Positions 24,701-39,700 are shown, counted from the stretch's first letter. The stretch: 64,000 nt of DNA from Actinernus sp. WN-2022 (GCA_030867875.1 JAOWCC010000019.1:109806047-109870046); one strand, 5' to 3'. The notes: generated by a model from the letters alone, not told the origin. Made by a program: numbers and translations.

Positions 24701-27700
24701 AAGTACATTAAGACATAATTTCTGGTGTTGTTAGTTCCCCTTCGCAAGACTGCTGCATAGATTCTGAGAGTTTGGCTATTTGTGGTGCATTTAAAAATGG
24801 ACATGTAAGTTCGTCTAGGTCTTCCTTGTTGTTTTCGCTGTAAAGGTCGGCATAAAAAGAGTATTTCATCCATTATGGTTTTAGGATTTACCGTATTCTA
24901 TCCATCTTCTTTTGTAAGTTTTCTAACAACTCTCTTTTTCTTCCTTGAGTTTTCAAGGTTAAGAAAATACTTATTTACTTTTTTCACCCTTCTCGTACCA
25001 TGTTGCTCAAGATCGTATAATCACTCCCTTTATGATTTAATCGTATTCGGATTCATATTCTGATTTTAAAAGATCTAGATTTTCTAACGCCGCCTCTGAG
25101 GGACGTTCTGAACACAACTCTTCAGCCACTTTTAAATTTTCCTCAATATTACGTAACTTATATTTTCTATTTTTAGCCTTTTTTTTACTGTACTTGATTG
25201 TTTCCATTCTAACCTTATATTTCAGCCAATCCCATTTAACCCTAATATCAGTTTCACATACAATTTCTCCAAGCCAAGTCGGATATTCTTCTGTGATGAG
25301 ATCTACGTAACACTTATCATCCACTAAGGTATTATTAAATTTCCAAAAAGAGGGTCCATGCTTGCTATCTTCAATGCTGTTTATATCAAAGATTATTGAC
25401 AGTTGAATGGTCTGTTTTAATTGACGTTTTAATAGAAACTTCTTCCACCTCATCCTGTAAGGAATCACTGATGGAGCCAGTAATCAAGCCTTCTTTGGAT
25501 AAGTGGGTTCTTTTGTCTCCACGAAAAACGCTTGTTATCTGGATTTTTAATCCTCCAAATGTCTACCAGGTCATTTTCTATGATAATATTATTAATAAAT
25601 TTAACGGATTCTTTTACAGATGGTGTACCCCCCGAACAGTCGAGGTGTGGATCAAACGTGGCATTAAAATTGCCACCGATTATTATATTATGGTCGGATT
25701 GGCTTTCTTTTGAATCGAGATGATCAGCTATTGTTTTGAAAAAAAGGCATTGCTCGCTCGTTTGGGTTGGCACGTATACGTTTACTAATAGAAACGAGGC
25801 ATCTTGCAACAATGGCTCGAGAACAATAAACCTCCTGGCCTCATTAAGAAGCACTGACTTTACATCAAGATCCAAAGAATCACGTATCAGAACTAGAACT
25901 CCTCGGCTATGATTTGACCCGTGAGCAAAAAACATGTCTCCCCTCCACTGCCTTCTCCACTGATCTTCGATTTCTTTTGTGCTATACGTTTCTTGTAAAA
26001 ATAAATGTCTGCCTTTTGTTTATTAACTAAAGCCAATTAAATACACCTTTTTTCTTTTCGTGATTCCGAATACCTCTAACATTTAGAGAAAGTATTTTAA
26101 ACTGAATGTTATTTTGTTGCATCTTGAGACAATTTAGATGAATGGGTTCTTATCACCTCTAAAATGAAAAATGTTGAAAATTTACATACCTCAGGGAGTG
26201 TCTGCCAATAAGATAACAACAAACCATAAACATCGTAAGTAGCGTAAATAACCAAAAAAGCTAATTTTAGCATTCGAAAACAATTAACACAAAACAATGC
26301 CTGCAAGAAGGAAACACAGTTACAACTGATTAGTGTGTACCTTAACAGGTAGCTCGTCTAAAATAAGACTGGTGTATTTAGCTACCGAGAATGAGTCTAG
26401 CTGTCCACCGATGCGTCCTCTGGGATGCTCCATTTTTTTAACAAACAATAGATGGAATTTACTTGTTGATAATAAGAAACATTTCAAAAAGGTCAGTTCC
26501 AACTGATTAAAGTATACTTTGCATGTAGCTCGTCTAATTTAGCTGCAAAGAATGACTCTTGACTAGCTATCTACTATGTGTCCTTTACTAATTAAGCAGT
26601 GTCCTTTGGGATGCTCCATATTTTTAAAACTAACAACAGATAGAATTTGCTTAATATTGATAATAAGAAAATGGTTAAAAAAAATGGCAATTGGTCAAAG
26701 GTTTACAAGACAATTTTCAATATATAATTTATCCGGCTCTGACCTTACTGAAGAAAGCTTTTTTCCCTACTTTCTTGGCCTCCTTGAATTTCAGCATCAG
26801 TTTCTTCCTTCTTTCGACTATAAGCTTAGGATAATCAGGCGACACCCCCATACCTGTACCTTTTAAGGCCCCGACTTGCACGAAGATTTTTTCTCTATCT
26901 GGAGAACGAAGAAATCTTGCAATGATTTGGCGAGGCTTCTCACTTTCTCTGCTAAACCTTCCAACACGATGTACCCTTTGGAATTCAAAACCACTCGCAT
27001 CATCAATTCCAAGCTTAGTAACGAGAAAATCTCGCAATACCTCCTCTGTATTCTCTTTACCGTCCGGTGTCTCGAGGATACCATGAAACCGTCTTGAGTA
27101 TACCTCTAAATACAGATACTCCTGCTGGAGGCGTACCAGATCATCCTTTGCATTCCCTTCGACTGATTTAAGTGCCTTCTGCAAAACTTCGACTTCTGAA
27201 TTTAGCATTTCCAAACCCCATTCCATTTCTATGACCTTGCTGTCTTATATTTTCCTGAGAGCCACTTGAAGCGAAGAGAAGTTAGACTGTAATTCGTTCA
27301 CTTTAGTTTCTACCATCAATACCTTGCTCTCAATAAATTTATTAAAGTTTTCTTTCCTTCCATGGCATCCATTTTCCATCCAGAATCGCCAAGGTTTGGT
27401 GTAGGTTTCATGCAAAAATAATGAAAACCTGATTGGTCAACAGCCATGTGTTGTTGGAGTGTAGAAATGACGTCACATTTTTTCCAGATCAGTTTGTCCC
27501 TTTTTGCTAATTATTTTATTTAACAAATGAAGGGCTGTGTGCAAAAAGGGCATAAGTGACTCTTGATCACATTCTAAATTCTCCCTTAGAAAACAAAGAA
27601 ATAAAGGAGAATTTAGAATCTGATCAGGAAACACTTACGCCCTTTTTGCACACAGCCCTTCAATTTTTTATATATAATTATGTAGATGTGTATATATATA

Positions 27701-30700
27701 TGAGGCACGTTAACACAAAAAGAGCCTGAGACAGGAAGACTCCTTTTGTGTTAACATGCTACATCTTGTGTGCTTGTTCACTGTAAGAGGTAATAATTAA
27801 GAGTAAATGACAGTCTCTGACTTTTCTGGCCTTTTGATCCCATAATGCCTTTGTCTCAGATCTATCCCATAATTTCTTTATTTGAGAGCTAGACTGGTTA
27901 GGTTAGAAAAACGTCATTTTCGGGGTATTTCTAATCAAAATACATCAAAATTCCTGTGATTAAACTTAATCTACAGGAAGAGAACATTGTATTGCCATGT
28001 AGTGCATTGATATCCATTAAAAGCTTGAGAAATGGTGCCACTTTGAAATTTAGGTTACACAAGTTAAGGCACGTTAACACAAAAAGACACAAAGACTCCT
28101 TTTGTGTTAACATGCTACATTTACATATTATATATATATGAAGAATGTACGAGAGTACAACTGGCAACTCACAGTTCCATATATTAGTATGTATAGTGTT
28201 TAATCTCATAACTACATATTTTGTTTAACAAATAATATACAAAAACGTAATATTTACAGGTAGTATAATATTAAATAATTATAGTAACGTTTGAGCCTGG
28301 AGGCTAAATTAACCGCAAGGTTTACAGGTTAGCCTCCAGTTTATTTTTATGTTATGTAAATAGAGGTAAGGAAACCAAAAGGGAATATTTTAAGAAATTA
28401 ACTGATTAATTTTAGAAAATGAAGGAGAGTTTATAACAAGAAACATATAAGCAAACTAGTTATTTTAAGTATTGTTGTGATAGTAAATATTGTTTTAACT
28501 TTTTGGAGAAAGAAAATTCTTTTAAGTCCTTAAGCTGATCAGGGAGTTCTTTCCAAAAGTCAATTGCTAAGAAAGAAATCATTTGTTTACCAGTATTTGT
28601 TTTCACACGTGACTTATATAGGTTTCGCTTAGCTGCATATCTGGTATTGTAATTATGTACATTACTTGCATATTGAAAGAAATTATTAAATATATTTGGC
28701 AACAGTCCTTTATGCCACTGGTAGGCGAATTTCAGGGCATATAGGCAATAAACATTATTTACTGTTAAAATGTCTAATAGATTTAGCAAGGGGAGGGCAC
28801 TTTCAGTATTTTTTCCATAAGATATTGCAAAAAATATTAATCTTACAACTTTGTTTTGTTTTATTTGTACTTTTTGAATATGAGTTTTGTAAGCGCTGCC
28901 CCAGGCCAGTATTGCATAGGATATAGAAGGGTATATAAGGTTATAATAAAGCTGTTTTAGTTGTTTAATAGAGAGATAGTGCCTTAATTTGGATAAAATC
29001 CCAATATTTTTAGAAATTTTTGAGCAAATATACGAGATGTGATATTTCCACGATATTGTGTCGTCAATCATGACCCCTAGGTATTTAATGTGATCTTTAC
29101 GGTCCAAAGGATGGCACGATCCATCTTTATTTTTAAACTGTATTCTAATATTCATATCTCTCTTTCTAGCTGATTTAATTATCATAAAGTTTGTTTTGGA
29201 CATATTTATCGATAATTTGTTTGCGTCACACCATTCCTTGACTTTTTCTAGTTCAGAGTTCATTAGGGTTTCGAGGGTTTTTAAGTCACCTGCAGAAGCA
29301 AATACATTTGTATCATCTGCAAATATCTTAAATGTTAGATTTTCAGTGCAATTGGGCAAATCATTTATGTAAATTAAAAATAGTAAAGGTCCTAGCGTGC
29401 TACCCTGAGGAATTCCAGAAATCATTGTTTGCCTGGGAGATTCAATATTTCCCAACGCAACATACTGTTTTCGATTGGTGAGGTAACTATTAAATAAATT
29501 TAAGGGAAGTCCCCTAATTCCATATGATTCCAGTTTTCTGAGAAGTATTTCATGGTTTACAGTGTCGAAGGCTTTAGAGAAATCCAAGAACACGCCACAA
29601 GTGTACATATTATTGTCTATGGCTTTTCTAAGTTTATCAGTAATTTCAGTTATTGCTTGGGCAGTCGAACGGCCTTTCCGAAAACCAAATTGGAAGTGAA
29701 AAAGAATATCTTGTTTTTCGATGTAATTGATAAGTTGCTTATATATTAACTTTTCGAATATTTGGGTTAGAGCTGATAATGTTGAGATGGGACGAAAATT
29801 TGTGGGGTCCGTAGTTTCCCCACCTTTATCAACAGGGACAATGCCTTGAAGTAGAGATTGATTAAAAATTGTCGTTAGCACTTCGCTTATGTGGTCACAT
29901 GCCAGTTTTATACATATTTGAGGAACTCCAATAGATGATTTATTAAGTTTTAGTCCCATAATTGCGTCGTGAACTTCATGTATGTAAATACCACGAAACA
30001 TGAAACTATTTTGGTATTTTGTTTTAATATATTTACTTGGGTTTATGTCGCTTTGTGGAAGCTTCTCAGCTAAATTGTGACCAACATTTATGTAATGTGT
30101 ATTTAACTGGTGGGCAATATTTGCCTTGTCAGTGTAAAATTTGTTTGTATACAATAGTTTAGTTATTGTAGTTTGTGAGCTCACTTTTTTTCTGTTAATT
30201 ATCATACCAATCAACTTCCATGTTGTTTTTAGGTTTTCACTATTTAAATTAAATTGCGCTATAAAATAATTCTTTTTAGCTGCTTCTTTGATCTTATTTA
30301 ATTTATTATTATATATTTTATATTGTTTTACTTTTCCAGGATCTTTGCTTAAAAAGTGGGTTTTAAAGAGTTTTTGCTTCCTTTTAATCGATTTAAGAAT
30401 GGCATTTGATATCCACGGTTTGTTTAGTTGTTTTTTCCTTTTATTAGATAATTTGCGTATAGGAGCATGTTTATCAGATATTTTCTGAAGTGTGTTAACA
30501 ACGTTATTCATGCTTACATTTACGTCATTATTAATAAGGCTGTTAAAATCCACATCCCCAATGTCATTTAGAAATAAATCTCTGTCGAAATTTGAGAAAT
30601 CTCTGAAAAATTTAGTTTCATTTACTACAGGGAGTTTATTGGTCACTGTACAAAATACGGGAAGATGGTCTGAAATATCTGCTAAGCATATTCCCGCTTG

Positions 30701-33700
30701 TAGTATTTTTTTGTGGCGTCTTTGTGTAAATGTGATCTATTAAGGTAGAGGTATGGTTAGTGATTCGAGTAGCCTTGGTGATTATGGGCATGAAGCCTTG
30801 ATCGAGCAACATATCAAGATACTCGGACGTTTGGTTATCAGTATTGTATTTAAAGAAGTTTATATTTATGTCACCTAATATGAAAACCTCTTGTCCTTTA
30901 TTGTTTAGCTTAGCCAATTGATTTTTTAGGATTTCGAGAAAATGGTCGCGAGCATTGAATGGGTGACGATATATGCAGCCAATTACAATATTCTTTTGTC
31001 TTTTCCGCACAATTTCGATCCAGCATGACTCAACACCATCAGCAGTTAATTCTAAGTCGCATCTTCTGATGAAGTCTAATTCTTTGGCAAGGTAAAGGCC
31101 AACACCTCCAGCAGAAGTTTTGGAATTAGTATTCAGGAACACGTATCCTGGTATGCTAATATTATTTACGCTATTTTTGGTCAGTTTCGTTTCTGAAATA
31201 GCAATAATTTCTGGAACCTCTTTTACTGTGAGAAGGATATCCTGTAGCATTGATACATTTTTAGATAAGCTACGCATGTTAAGGTGTAGCATAGAAAATC
31301 CACGCCGTTTATTTGCCTTATCAAAGAGATTTCCAGTTTGTTTGATGGTATAATATTTTGATTCGATATGATTCTCATGTGAATTCTGTAAGTCAATTTC
31401 TCTTTCTGGACTTTCAATTATATCTTGGAAAAGATCTTCTGAGTTAAGCAGAGAACTAGAGGATGAGTAAATCCATGCCCCAGTTGTTTTAAGAAACTCT
31501 TCGTAGTCTAAATCATGCAATGGTAGTTCGCATAGGAAATTTTGATCTAAAGCCATATCAGCGGTGTTATTACAAGTAATTTGAATTTAGGGCTACAGTA
31601 AATTAATTAGCTTACTTGGTATATTGTCCCCTTTAGTTATCATGTTCAAGCTGTGGCCGGTGAGTAACAGTGTAGTTCTGAGTGGCTGGAACTCTAGCGG
31701 TGGCGATCACTTTCGAAGTTGTGCAGGTCTTCCACAGTGTCGAAGGCGAATGTAGCTGTACTTTCCGCCTCTTTGATAAATATCCTGCCATTATATGTCC
31801 AAATAAATTTCCATTTCATGCGTTTTTTGAACTTATTAACACCACCAAAGAGTTTCTTCTTGTATGGCGTAAGCGACTCGGAGATATATACGCTAGCGTC
31901 AGAGATAAGATCAAGATCTGGAAGGTCTTTGACTTTCATTCTGGCTAATTTCTTGCAGCTAGAATAGAACTTATTCCTGACATCATTACGTGTGAACTTG
32001 ACTATGATCTTGGGAGAAGCTTCTGCATTGTAGGACGGTAAGGGATGCGAAATAGAGATGTCTTGGTGGGAGATAGTTATGCCAATGGCCTTGCCAACAG
32101 ATTTGACGATGGCTTCCGAGGGGCACTCGGTCGTTGCTTCTATGCCTGATATCTCGAGGCAATCTCTTCTCATGTATTGTGAAAGCTCTTCAACCTGGAC
32201 TTTAGTTTCCATATTACATTTGTAAATCTCTCCAAGTTCTTTCTTTATGTTAGTTATACTTGCATTATGATGCAACGTTTTCTCGTTTGCTAATCGAATT
32301 TGTGTTAACAAGTCATCATATTTGTCTGACAAAAATCTGACTGTCTTGCTTAGTTCTTCAAATGTAGATGTCATTTTTTCTAATTTAGAATGAATTGGGG
32401 CTAATTCCTTTTTAAGGAGTTCCTTTACCTCTGAAACCGTTGCCATCGTGGCCGTTAGCGTCGATTTTGGTCAGAGCCACCGTTTCGGCTTTCAGCCTTC
32501 ATCAGTTAAAAAGTAACTAAATTTACATTCAGGTTCAGTGCTATACGGTATATACAGAAAGCTAATACAATAGTGTTTAAAAAAAAAATGTTGAATAGAA
32601 GAAATTACATGTACTGTTCCTCAAATATATACAATAGGATTAAAATTCAATGTGAGCAGCCATAACCCAAACAGTTATGTAATATCGCAAAGGTTATGTA
32701 ATACTGCTAAATGCTTTCCAAAGTTAGTTACTGTGTGTTCTACTAAAGCACTAATTGAAGGGCTGTGTGCAAAAATGGCGTAAGTGACTCTTTATCACAT
32801 TCTAAATTCTCCTTCAATTTCTTTGTTTTCTAAAGGAGAATTTAGAACGTGATCAAAAATCACTTACGCCCTTTTTGCACACAGCCCTTCAATTACTAAT
32901 TTAGTAAATTGTAATATTTCTAGAGGTAGTGTAAAACTATTTATAATGGCTTCTATTCTTGGATTTGTATTCCCACCATTTATTCATACCATATATTCAT
33001 AATATATATATGTATGTATATGTAGATATGTAGATGTTGATAACTCTAAAATGTAATGAGAACAAAGAAGAATGCCACAAAATGCAGTTTAGCAGCAGTT
33101 ATTGTCATATTTAAACACACACTGTTCAAATTTTTCTTAAATCTCAATAACATATGACATTACTTTTTGTCCCATCAGCCATTGGCCCTAGTACTGTGCT
33201 ACAACTGGCAAAATGCACTGAGGATTTACAATGAGTGTAAAGAGATTGTCAAGTCGCGCATGCCTGCCAGAGTCCAAGTGATTTTCGGTGGAGGAGCTGA
33301 GGAGGAACAGATAGTTCCACTTATCAATGGCTGTGAAATCCTTGTTGCTACCCCTCCTTGCTTCCTACGCCTGCTGAAGAGAAGCTACACCACATTGGAC
33401 AGACTATGCCACATTGTCTTTGATGATGCTGACTTCCTTGTTGAGGACTTCACTGCCGAGGTCAAGGAAATCATGAGACTGTATGGACGACTTCTTGTCT
33501 CCCAGCCAGGACGAATGGCTCCAAGACAAGCTACCATCATGTCCTCCTCCTGGACAGTGGGAGTAGCCTCTTTGGTGCGTGCCTACCTTGGAAACCCACT
33601 TGTGATCATTGCTGACAAAGTCGAGGCTAGCATATTTGCTGGTGTACAACAGGCTGTTAATGTTTGCTCTTTGAATACGCGACTTGGGGAACTGGTTGGT

Positions 33701-36700
33701 AAGTTTGCAAAGTGATCATCTGCTAAAAAGACACCTCAGATGGTAATATTAATAAAACTAATTTGGTGACATTGGCTAAAGTTTAGATACATTTCTGCAT
33801 CATTACTGAAAAATTGCAAAAGAAGGTAAAACTATATTTGATGAATTTCCTTAAGCTGGATTCATGTAACTTCAGTTTTTATTCAATCAGCGTCAAACTT
33901 TGCAACATAAAAGCTCTTATACCAACAAACATGTTCTTTTTTTTTTTCAGTTTTAATGATTTTGACAGGAAATTGATGACACAAGGTTGGCACCAAATTT
34001 TTAATTTCACATTGTGAGATATTTGATGATTGCTTGTGAAAGAACATCTTGAGAGAACTTCAAAACTAAATAGATAACTGAAATAGCTTAATTGAATCAA
34101 AAGGTATGCTTTTTTTATTTTGAACTTATTGCCATTTTGTGCTATTTTAGTAACAAAATGGCAGTAAGTTCAAAATTAGACAAATGATATATTTTGATTC
34201 AATTAAGCTTTTTCAGTTATTTCTTGAGCTTTGAAGTTCTCTTGACATGTTCTTTCAGAACCAATTGTCAAATACTTCACAATGTGAAATTTAAAATTTG
34301 GCGCCAACCTCATGATGTTATTTCCCCACCAAAATCCATTAAAATTGAAAAACAAAAAAGAACAAGTTTGTTGGTATAAGAAGGGCTTTTATGTTGCAAA
34401 AATTGATGCTGACTGAATAAAAATTGAAGAAGTATGTTACATGAATCCTACCATTTTGAGGGTCTTTTGTGCCTGGCATGTATAAGCACTTTTCAGGGTG
34501 TGACAAATGTCATGTCCTGCTGGGTTAGTAAATCAGTTTGACGTTCTTTAATGTCTTTAATTCATATGAAATTTCAGACTAGCTTGATAGATCCATGGGC
34601 TGGTGAAGTAAGGTTGAAGCTTGCCCAAAGCATCAACTTTTATTTTCTTCTTGCCCTGACTTTTTAAAGTATCACCCCTTTCCAGAAAAGAATAACCTTC
34701 AGTTGCTGGTATCAGCTAATATGTTAACTTGGGCACAATATCTGATAAGCATAATTATGTGATGGTAGCTTATCACTTGGATTTCTTTTAGGTTTCTTGG
34801 ATAACATCAAGAGTACCCACGAGGTTGTAGTGTTCACCTTCACTACTGATGAGGCAATGAAACTAGGTGATTTCCTAAAGGCCCATAACCACTATGTACT
34901 TGTGGCACACGAGTTTCTGCAACCCCAGCAGTTAACAGACATAAAGCGAGAGTGGAATACACCTCATTCTGGTGACTCAATGCCAATCCTAGGTATGGAA
35001 CTGTTGTGTTAATTATCTAACAGAAGAGCATGCATGGTTATAGATGTGCAGTAGTAAATAGTTGTCCCACCCTTAAGCATATTTGGAGGCTAACAGTATT
35101 GTCTTATTTTGGCCACAGTTGATTCAGAAGTTATTGAGAAAATACAGAACTTTGTAGTAAACATTCAAGAAGGAGTAGTTTAAAAACATTTTTTTGTGAA
35201 CCAATTAAAAATGCATTTGGAAGGCTGATACATTGTTGTTATTTCTCTTGCAATTCTACAATAAGCTTTGATTCAGATTTTTAGAGGAAGCTACTAATGA
35301 CCACAACATATTTAGTATTTACCTCCGTATGTATGTATGCAGCACCAGAAATGCAAAAATGATGAAAACTTGTTAGTGATGAAGTTATTTTATTTTAACC
35401 CAAATCTAGTGATGACTGATGGAGTTATTGCACAGAATCATATCTCAATCCAGAACGCTTCTGTGGTGATCCACTATGATTTCCCATTAGCAAATGGCAA
35501 GCAGAAGTTTGGTGAAAGAATCCACTGTATGTCTCTTACCTACAGCATGTCAAAGGTAATCCTGATAATTTTACTGAAAACAACTTTTTGGTGGAGTAGC
35601 TGTTTTTGATTGTGGAGATCCATTTAAACCATTTTTTGGTGGATAATCATTTTTTGGTGGATAATCATTGTTTTAGTGGATAATCATTGTTTTAGTGGAG
35701 AAACATTTTTTTTGGTGGAGAAACATTTTTTGGTGGAAAATCACTTCTTGGTCGATAATTACTCCTGGGTGGAGAATCACTTCCGAGTGGAGAAACACTT
35801 CCGAGTGGAGAAACACTTCCGAGTGGAGAATCACTTCCGAGTGGAGAAACACTTCCGAGTGGAGAAACATTTTTGGTGGTGTTAGTTTTTGACAGAGAGT
35901 TGCTAATGTTTGAGAAACATTGTTACATTTTCAAAATCCAGTGATGACTGATGGAGTTATTGCACAGAATCACATCTCAATCGAGAATGCTTCTATGGTG
36001 ATCCACTATGATTTCCCGTTATTAAATGGCAAGCAGAAGTTTGGTGAAATAATCCTACATGTCTCTTACCTACAGGTAATCCTGATAATTTAACTCTATT
36101 TTTGGGTGGAGAACCACTTTTGGGTGGAGAATCTCTTTGGGTGGAGAACACTTTTGGGTGGAGAAACGCTTTTGGGTGGAGAAACGCTTTTGGACGGAGA
36201 ATTGCTTTTGGACGGAGAATTGCTTTTGGGCGGAGAATTGCTTTTTGGTGGAGAATTGCTTTTGGGCGGAGAATCACTTTTGGGCGGAGAATCACTTTTG
36301 GGCGGAGAATCACTTTTGGGCGGAGAATTGCTTTTTGGCGGAGAATTGCTTTTTGGTGGAGACTACTGGGGGAGTTTTTGACAGAGAATTGCTAATGTTT
36401 GAGAAGCATTGTTACTTTTTCCTTCTCAATGAGGAATCATTTATTGGTGGACAGTCACTTTTGTTTGAAAATGATATTACTGATAGAGGGCCACATTTGG
36501 TAGAAAATTATTCATTGGCAAAAAAAATCACTATGTAAGAGAATATTTATTGTGGAAGATGACAATATTGTTAAAAAATAATCATTATTATTGATGAAAA
36601 TTATTATTTTCAATAAATTTATTATAGTAAGACGATTGTTGTTTGGAGATCCATTGCTAGTAGCAAATCATTTCTCAACAGAACCCACAACAATATTGTT

Positions 36701-39700
36701 AAAAAATAATCATTGTTATTGATGGCAAATTATTATTTTCAATAAATTATTATAGTAAGACGATTGTTGTTGGAGATCCATTGCTAGTAGCAAATCGTTT
36801 ATCAACAGAACCCACAAATATGTAGTAAACTTTAATGTACCATAATTGTTGTGCCAAATGCAAATATATAATGATGATAATAATGTCAAATTTATATAAC
36901 ACTTACTCATAAACTGCTCTAAGTACTTTATAATACTGTCAGTAATAATTATTGTCATGACAATAATATAACTTAAAATAAAATTGAGATATGTAGAGAT
37001 ATATAAATACAAATGTAACAAATATTAAAAATGCAAATTATATGAAAAACTAAAATATATATTTATGCCTTCACAGGAGCATGGCTGTGTATCAGTGATA
37101 TTCATAACTGAGAATTGCATCCGTCAGGCCACAATTGCACATCAGCTGCTCAGTAGGACTGCCAAAAAAAATACAACTACAGAAATTGTCCAGAATCAAT
37201 CCCCTGAGAAATTCAACTTTGGTATAAGTCCATTATTGGAGCAAATTGTTGAAGTTGCCCAGCAGGTAGAGTATACATCAGATTCTTAAAAGTGATTGTA
37301 GGGTGAGAGAATTGTCACTGGTGGATACAGTCAAATCATACAACAATCATAAAACATGTAGAATGCTAAGATAATTCATTATGTAGACCTAGTGCATACA
37401 GTCCATCGAACTTGTCAAATTTAACAAATTTATGATACTTGCACAAGAGTGATTGCATGATAGTATTGTAGAATACGAGACGAGTAGAGTTAAGATGTAT
37501 TTATTCCGAAGCTCCAACAGCCAACTGATTTTAACGGTCAAACTATAGCGGCGTATATGTGCACGACTAACTATCATAACCACATTTAACTAGGTGCGCA
37601 AACTCCTAAACTGTAACGTTTATCTAACACTATCTCCCCCGATATTTAAAGGAGTACTGTAATGTCAGTAATAAAAAATTATGTTCATGATAACTTAAGT
37701 AAACAACTTAATTAAAGTCCTTCATCCAAACTGGGGGTTTCAATGTTCGGCGGGTATGGGAACACCCAGCTTGGCTTGACTGGTTCTCTTCCCTAAAGGT
37801 AGTTCTTTGTTCTGCTTCTTCTTCTGTATCTCATACATGATCCTCTCTAGTCACTTCGGTTGTCGACTCTTGTGCTGCTTCTTCTTCTGTATCTCGCACG
37901 TTCTTCTTTATCTCGCACGTTCTTCTTTAGGAACCTCAGATGTGTCCTCTTACACAGTTTCTTCTCTAGGTTGCATCAAAACCCAGACTTCCTCGTCTTC
38001 AGTTACTTGTGTATGAGCTAACAGAAGGGCTCTTTTCATGGGTATTTCCTTCACTGGCTTTATTGCCTACCGGCTTAAGGTTGTCTAAATGCACAACCAC
38101 ACGTTTCCGCATCTTAATGTCACGTACAATGTATTCGATACACGACATCCGAAATCCTTTTCACGACTTCGTAAGGCCCCCTCCATTTGTTAGCCAACCC
38201 ACGACTGACTGCATTGGTTGTAGGTAAATGCCTCAACACAAGATTCCCTACCTCTGGATGAGCATGCGTCGTAGTAATCCTTGTATCGTTCATATCGGCT
38301 TTGGTTCTTTCTCGAGCTAATGTATGCGCTTTACGCAATCGATCTTCCATTTCTTTCACGAATTCCGGAAGAGAATGCAGCATCTTCGTCTTGGCTGCTC
38401 TTCTCAACCAACAAGTCTACAGGCAACCAGGCTTCTCTTCCAAACATCAAGAAGTGAGGTGTTAAACTTGTAGATGAGTGAACTGCGGTTCTGTATGCTA
38501 AAAGCTTGTGAGGAATCCATTTATCCTAGTTGTTGTGTTCCTCGTTGACAACTTTAGTAAGCATATCCTTCAGGGTTCGGTTGACCCTTTTGACTAACCC
38601 GTCACTTTGTGGATGGTAAGGTGGTGTTTTAGTTTTATGCACACCAAGCATCTCAGTCATAGCTTGGAAGACATGACTTTCAAAATCTTGACCTTGATCA
38701 GAATGAAGGTGCTACATCACGCCATAGCGAGAAACCCATTCATTCACAAGTTTTTCCGCTACCCTCTTCGCCTTATGATCTGGGATTGCAAATGCTTCTG
38801 GCCATCTGGTGAAGTAGTCTGTCACTACTAAAATGAACCTGTTACCATTCTCCGTACAAGGTAGTGGTCCCACCACATCCATAGCAACTCTCTCCATGGG
38901 ATATCCCGTTGAGCTTGTGACAAGTGGTGGACGACCCTTCCTCTGAGGTTGATTTCGTTTGGTGCAATTTAAGCAACCCTCTACAGTGATTTTCTACCCC
39001 CTCTCGCCAGCCTTTCCAATAGTAGCGTGCCTTTACTTTCTCTGCCATTTTATTAATGCAAAGATGCCCAGCACTAGGAACGTTGTGCAGCAAACGAAGA
39101 ACTTCAGGGATCAGTGGCTGTGTTAAGCAAGCTCTCGTACTTGCGGTACAATAGCCCATCCACTAGTTGCAATCTTCCGAATTGGCTCCAAACACTTCCT
39201 ACCTCTGGGCTAGCACCGGTCATATTCTCTCTTGCTGGTCTATTACCATTCTCTAACCACATGACTGCTTGGCCAATAGCGGGATCTTCCCGCTGAAGAC
39301 GATAGACATTTTCTCTGCCCCAAGGATCGGACCTCTCATCTGCGACCTCAGATGTCGTCTCAACTGGAGCCTTTTTAACAGTTCCGGTATGAATGGTTAC
39401 TTCGTCTGTACAACCATCACCCGGATCAGTCTCTATGTCATCTTCTGGCCAAGGGAGTCTTGATATTCCATCTGCATTTCCATGTTGTCTGCCAGGACGA
39501 TGCTCTACAACGAATTTGAATTCAGCTAGTCTCTCTAGCCACCTAGCAACTTGCCCCTTGGGGTTCTTGAATCTGCACAACCACACCAGTGCATGAAGAT
39601 CGGTGCGAACAGTAAACTTGCCTCCCAGAAGATACGGTTCAAAGTGTTCCATCTCCCAGACCATCGCTAAAAACTCTTTTCTGGTAGTGCTGTAATTACG

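Larger units (their letters stand above)
21336..27390 (-). mobile_element. L1/Tx1-type LINE, old and interrupted
   Basis: The 5' end is on the right. ORF1 (about 27370-26729) has a coiled coil and an RRM-like part with [12 protein letters not shown]. The ORF2 endonuclease starts near 26100 with [10 protein letters not shown] and has LLVNVYVP and [10 protein letters not shown]. Reverse transcriptase pieces: [16 protein letters not shown] (about 24670), [13 protein letters not shown] (about 23800) and FADDIILCA (about 23650). A CSFC...HLLFHC zinc knuckle lies near 22370, and the 3' tail AAATAAATA near 21340. Several frameshifts; two later insertions (21703-22158 and about 24172-24490). Intron 9, antisense to TDRD12. 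Confidence 0.87.

Noticed and set aside
35676..36538. Several open frames of 65-133 codons with [12 protein letters not shown] or [15 protein letters not shown] repeats
   Set aside because: They are by-products of 18-bp minisatellites, open in several frames on both strands, and lie between real exons.
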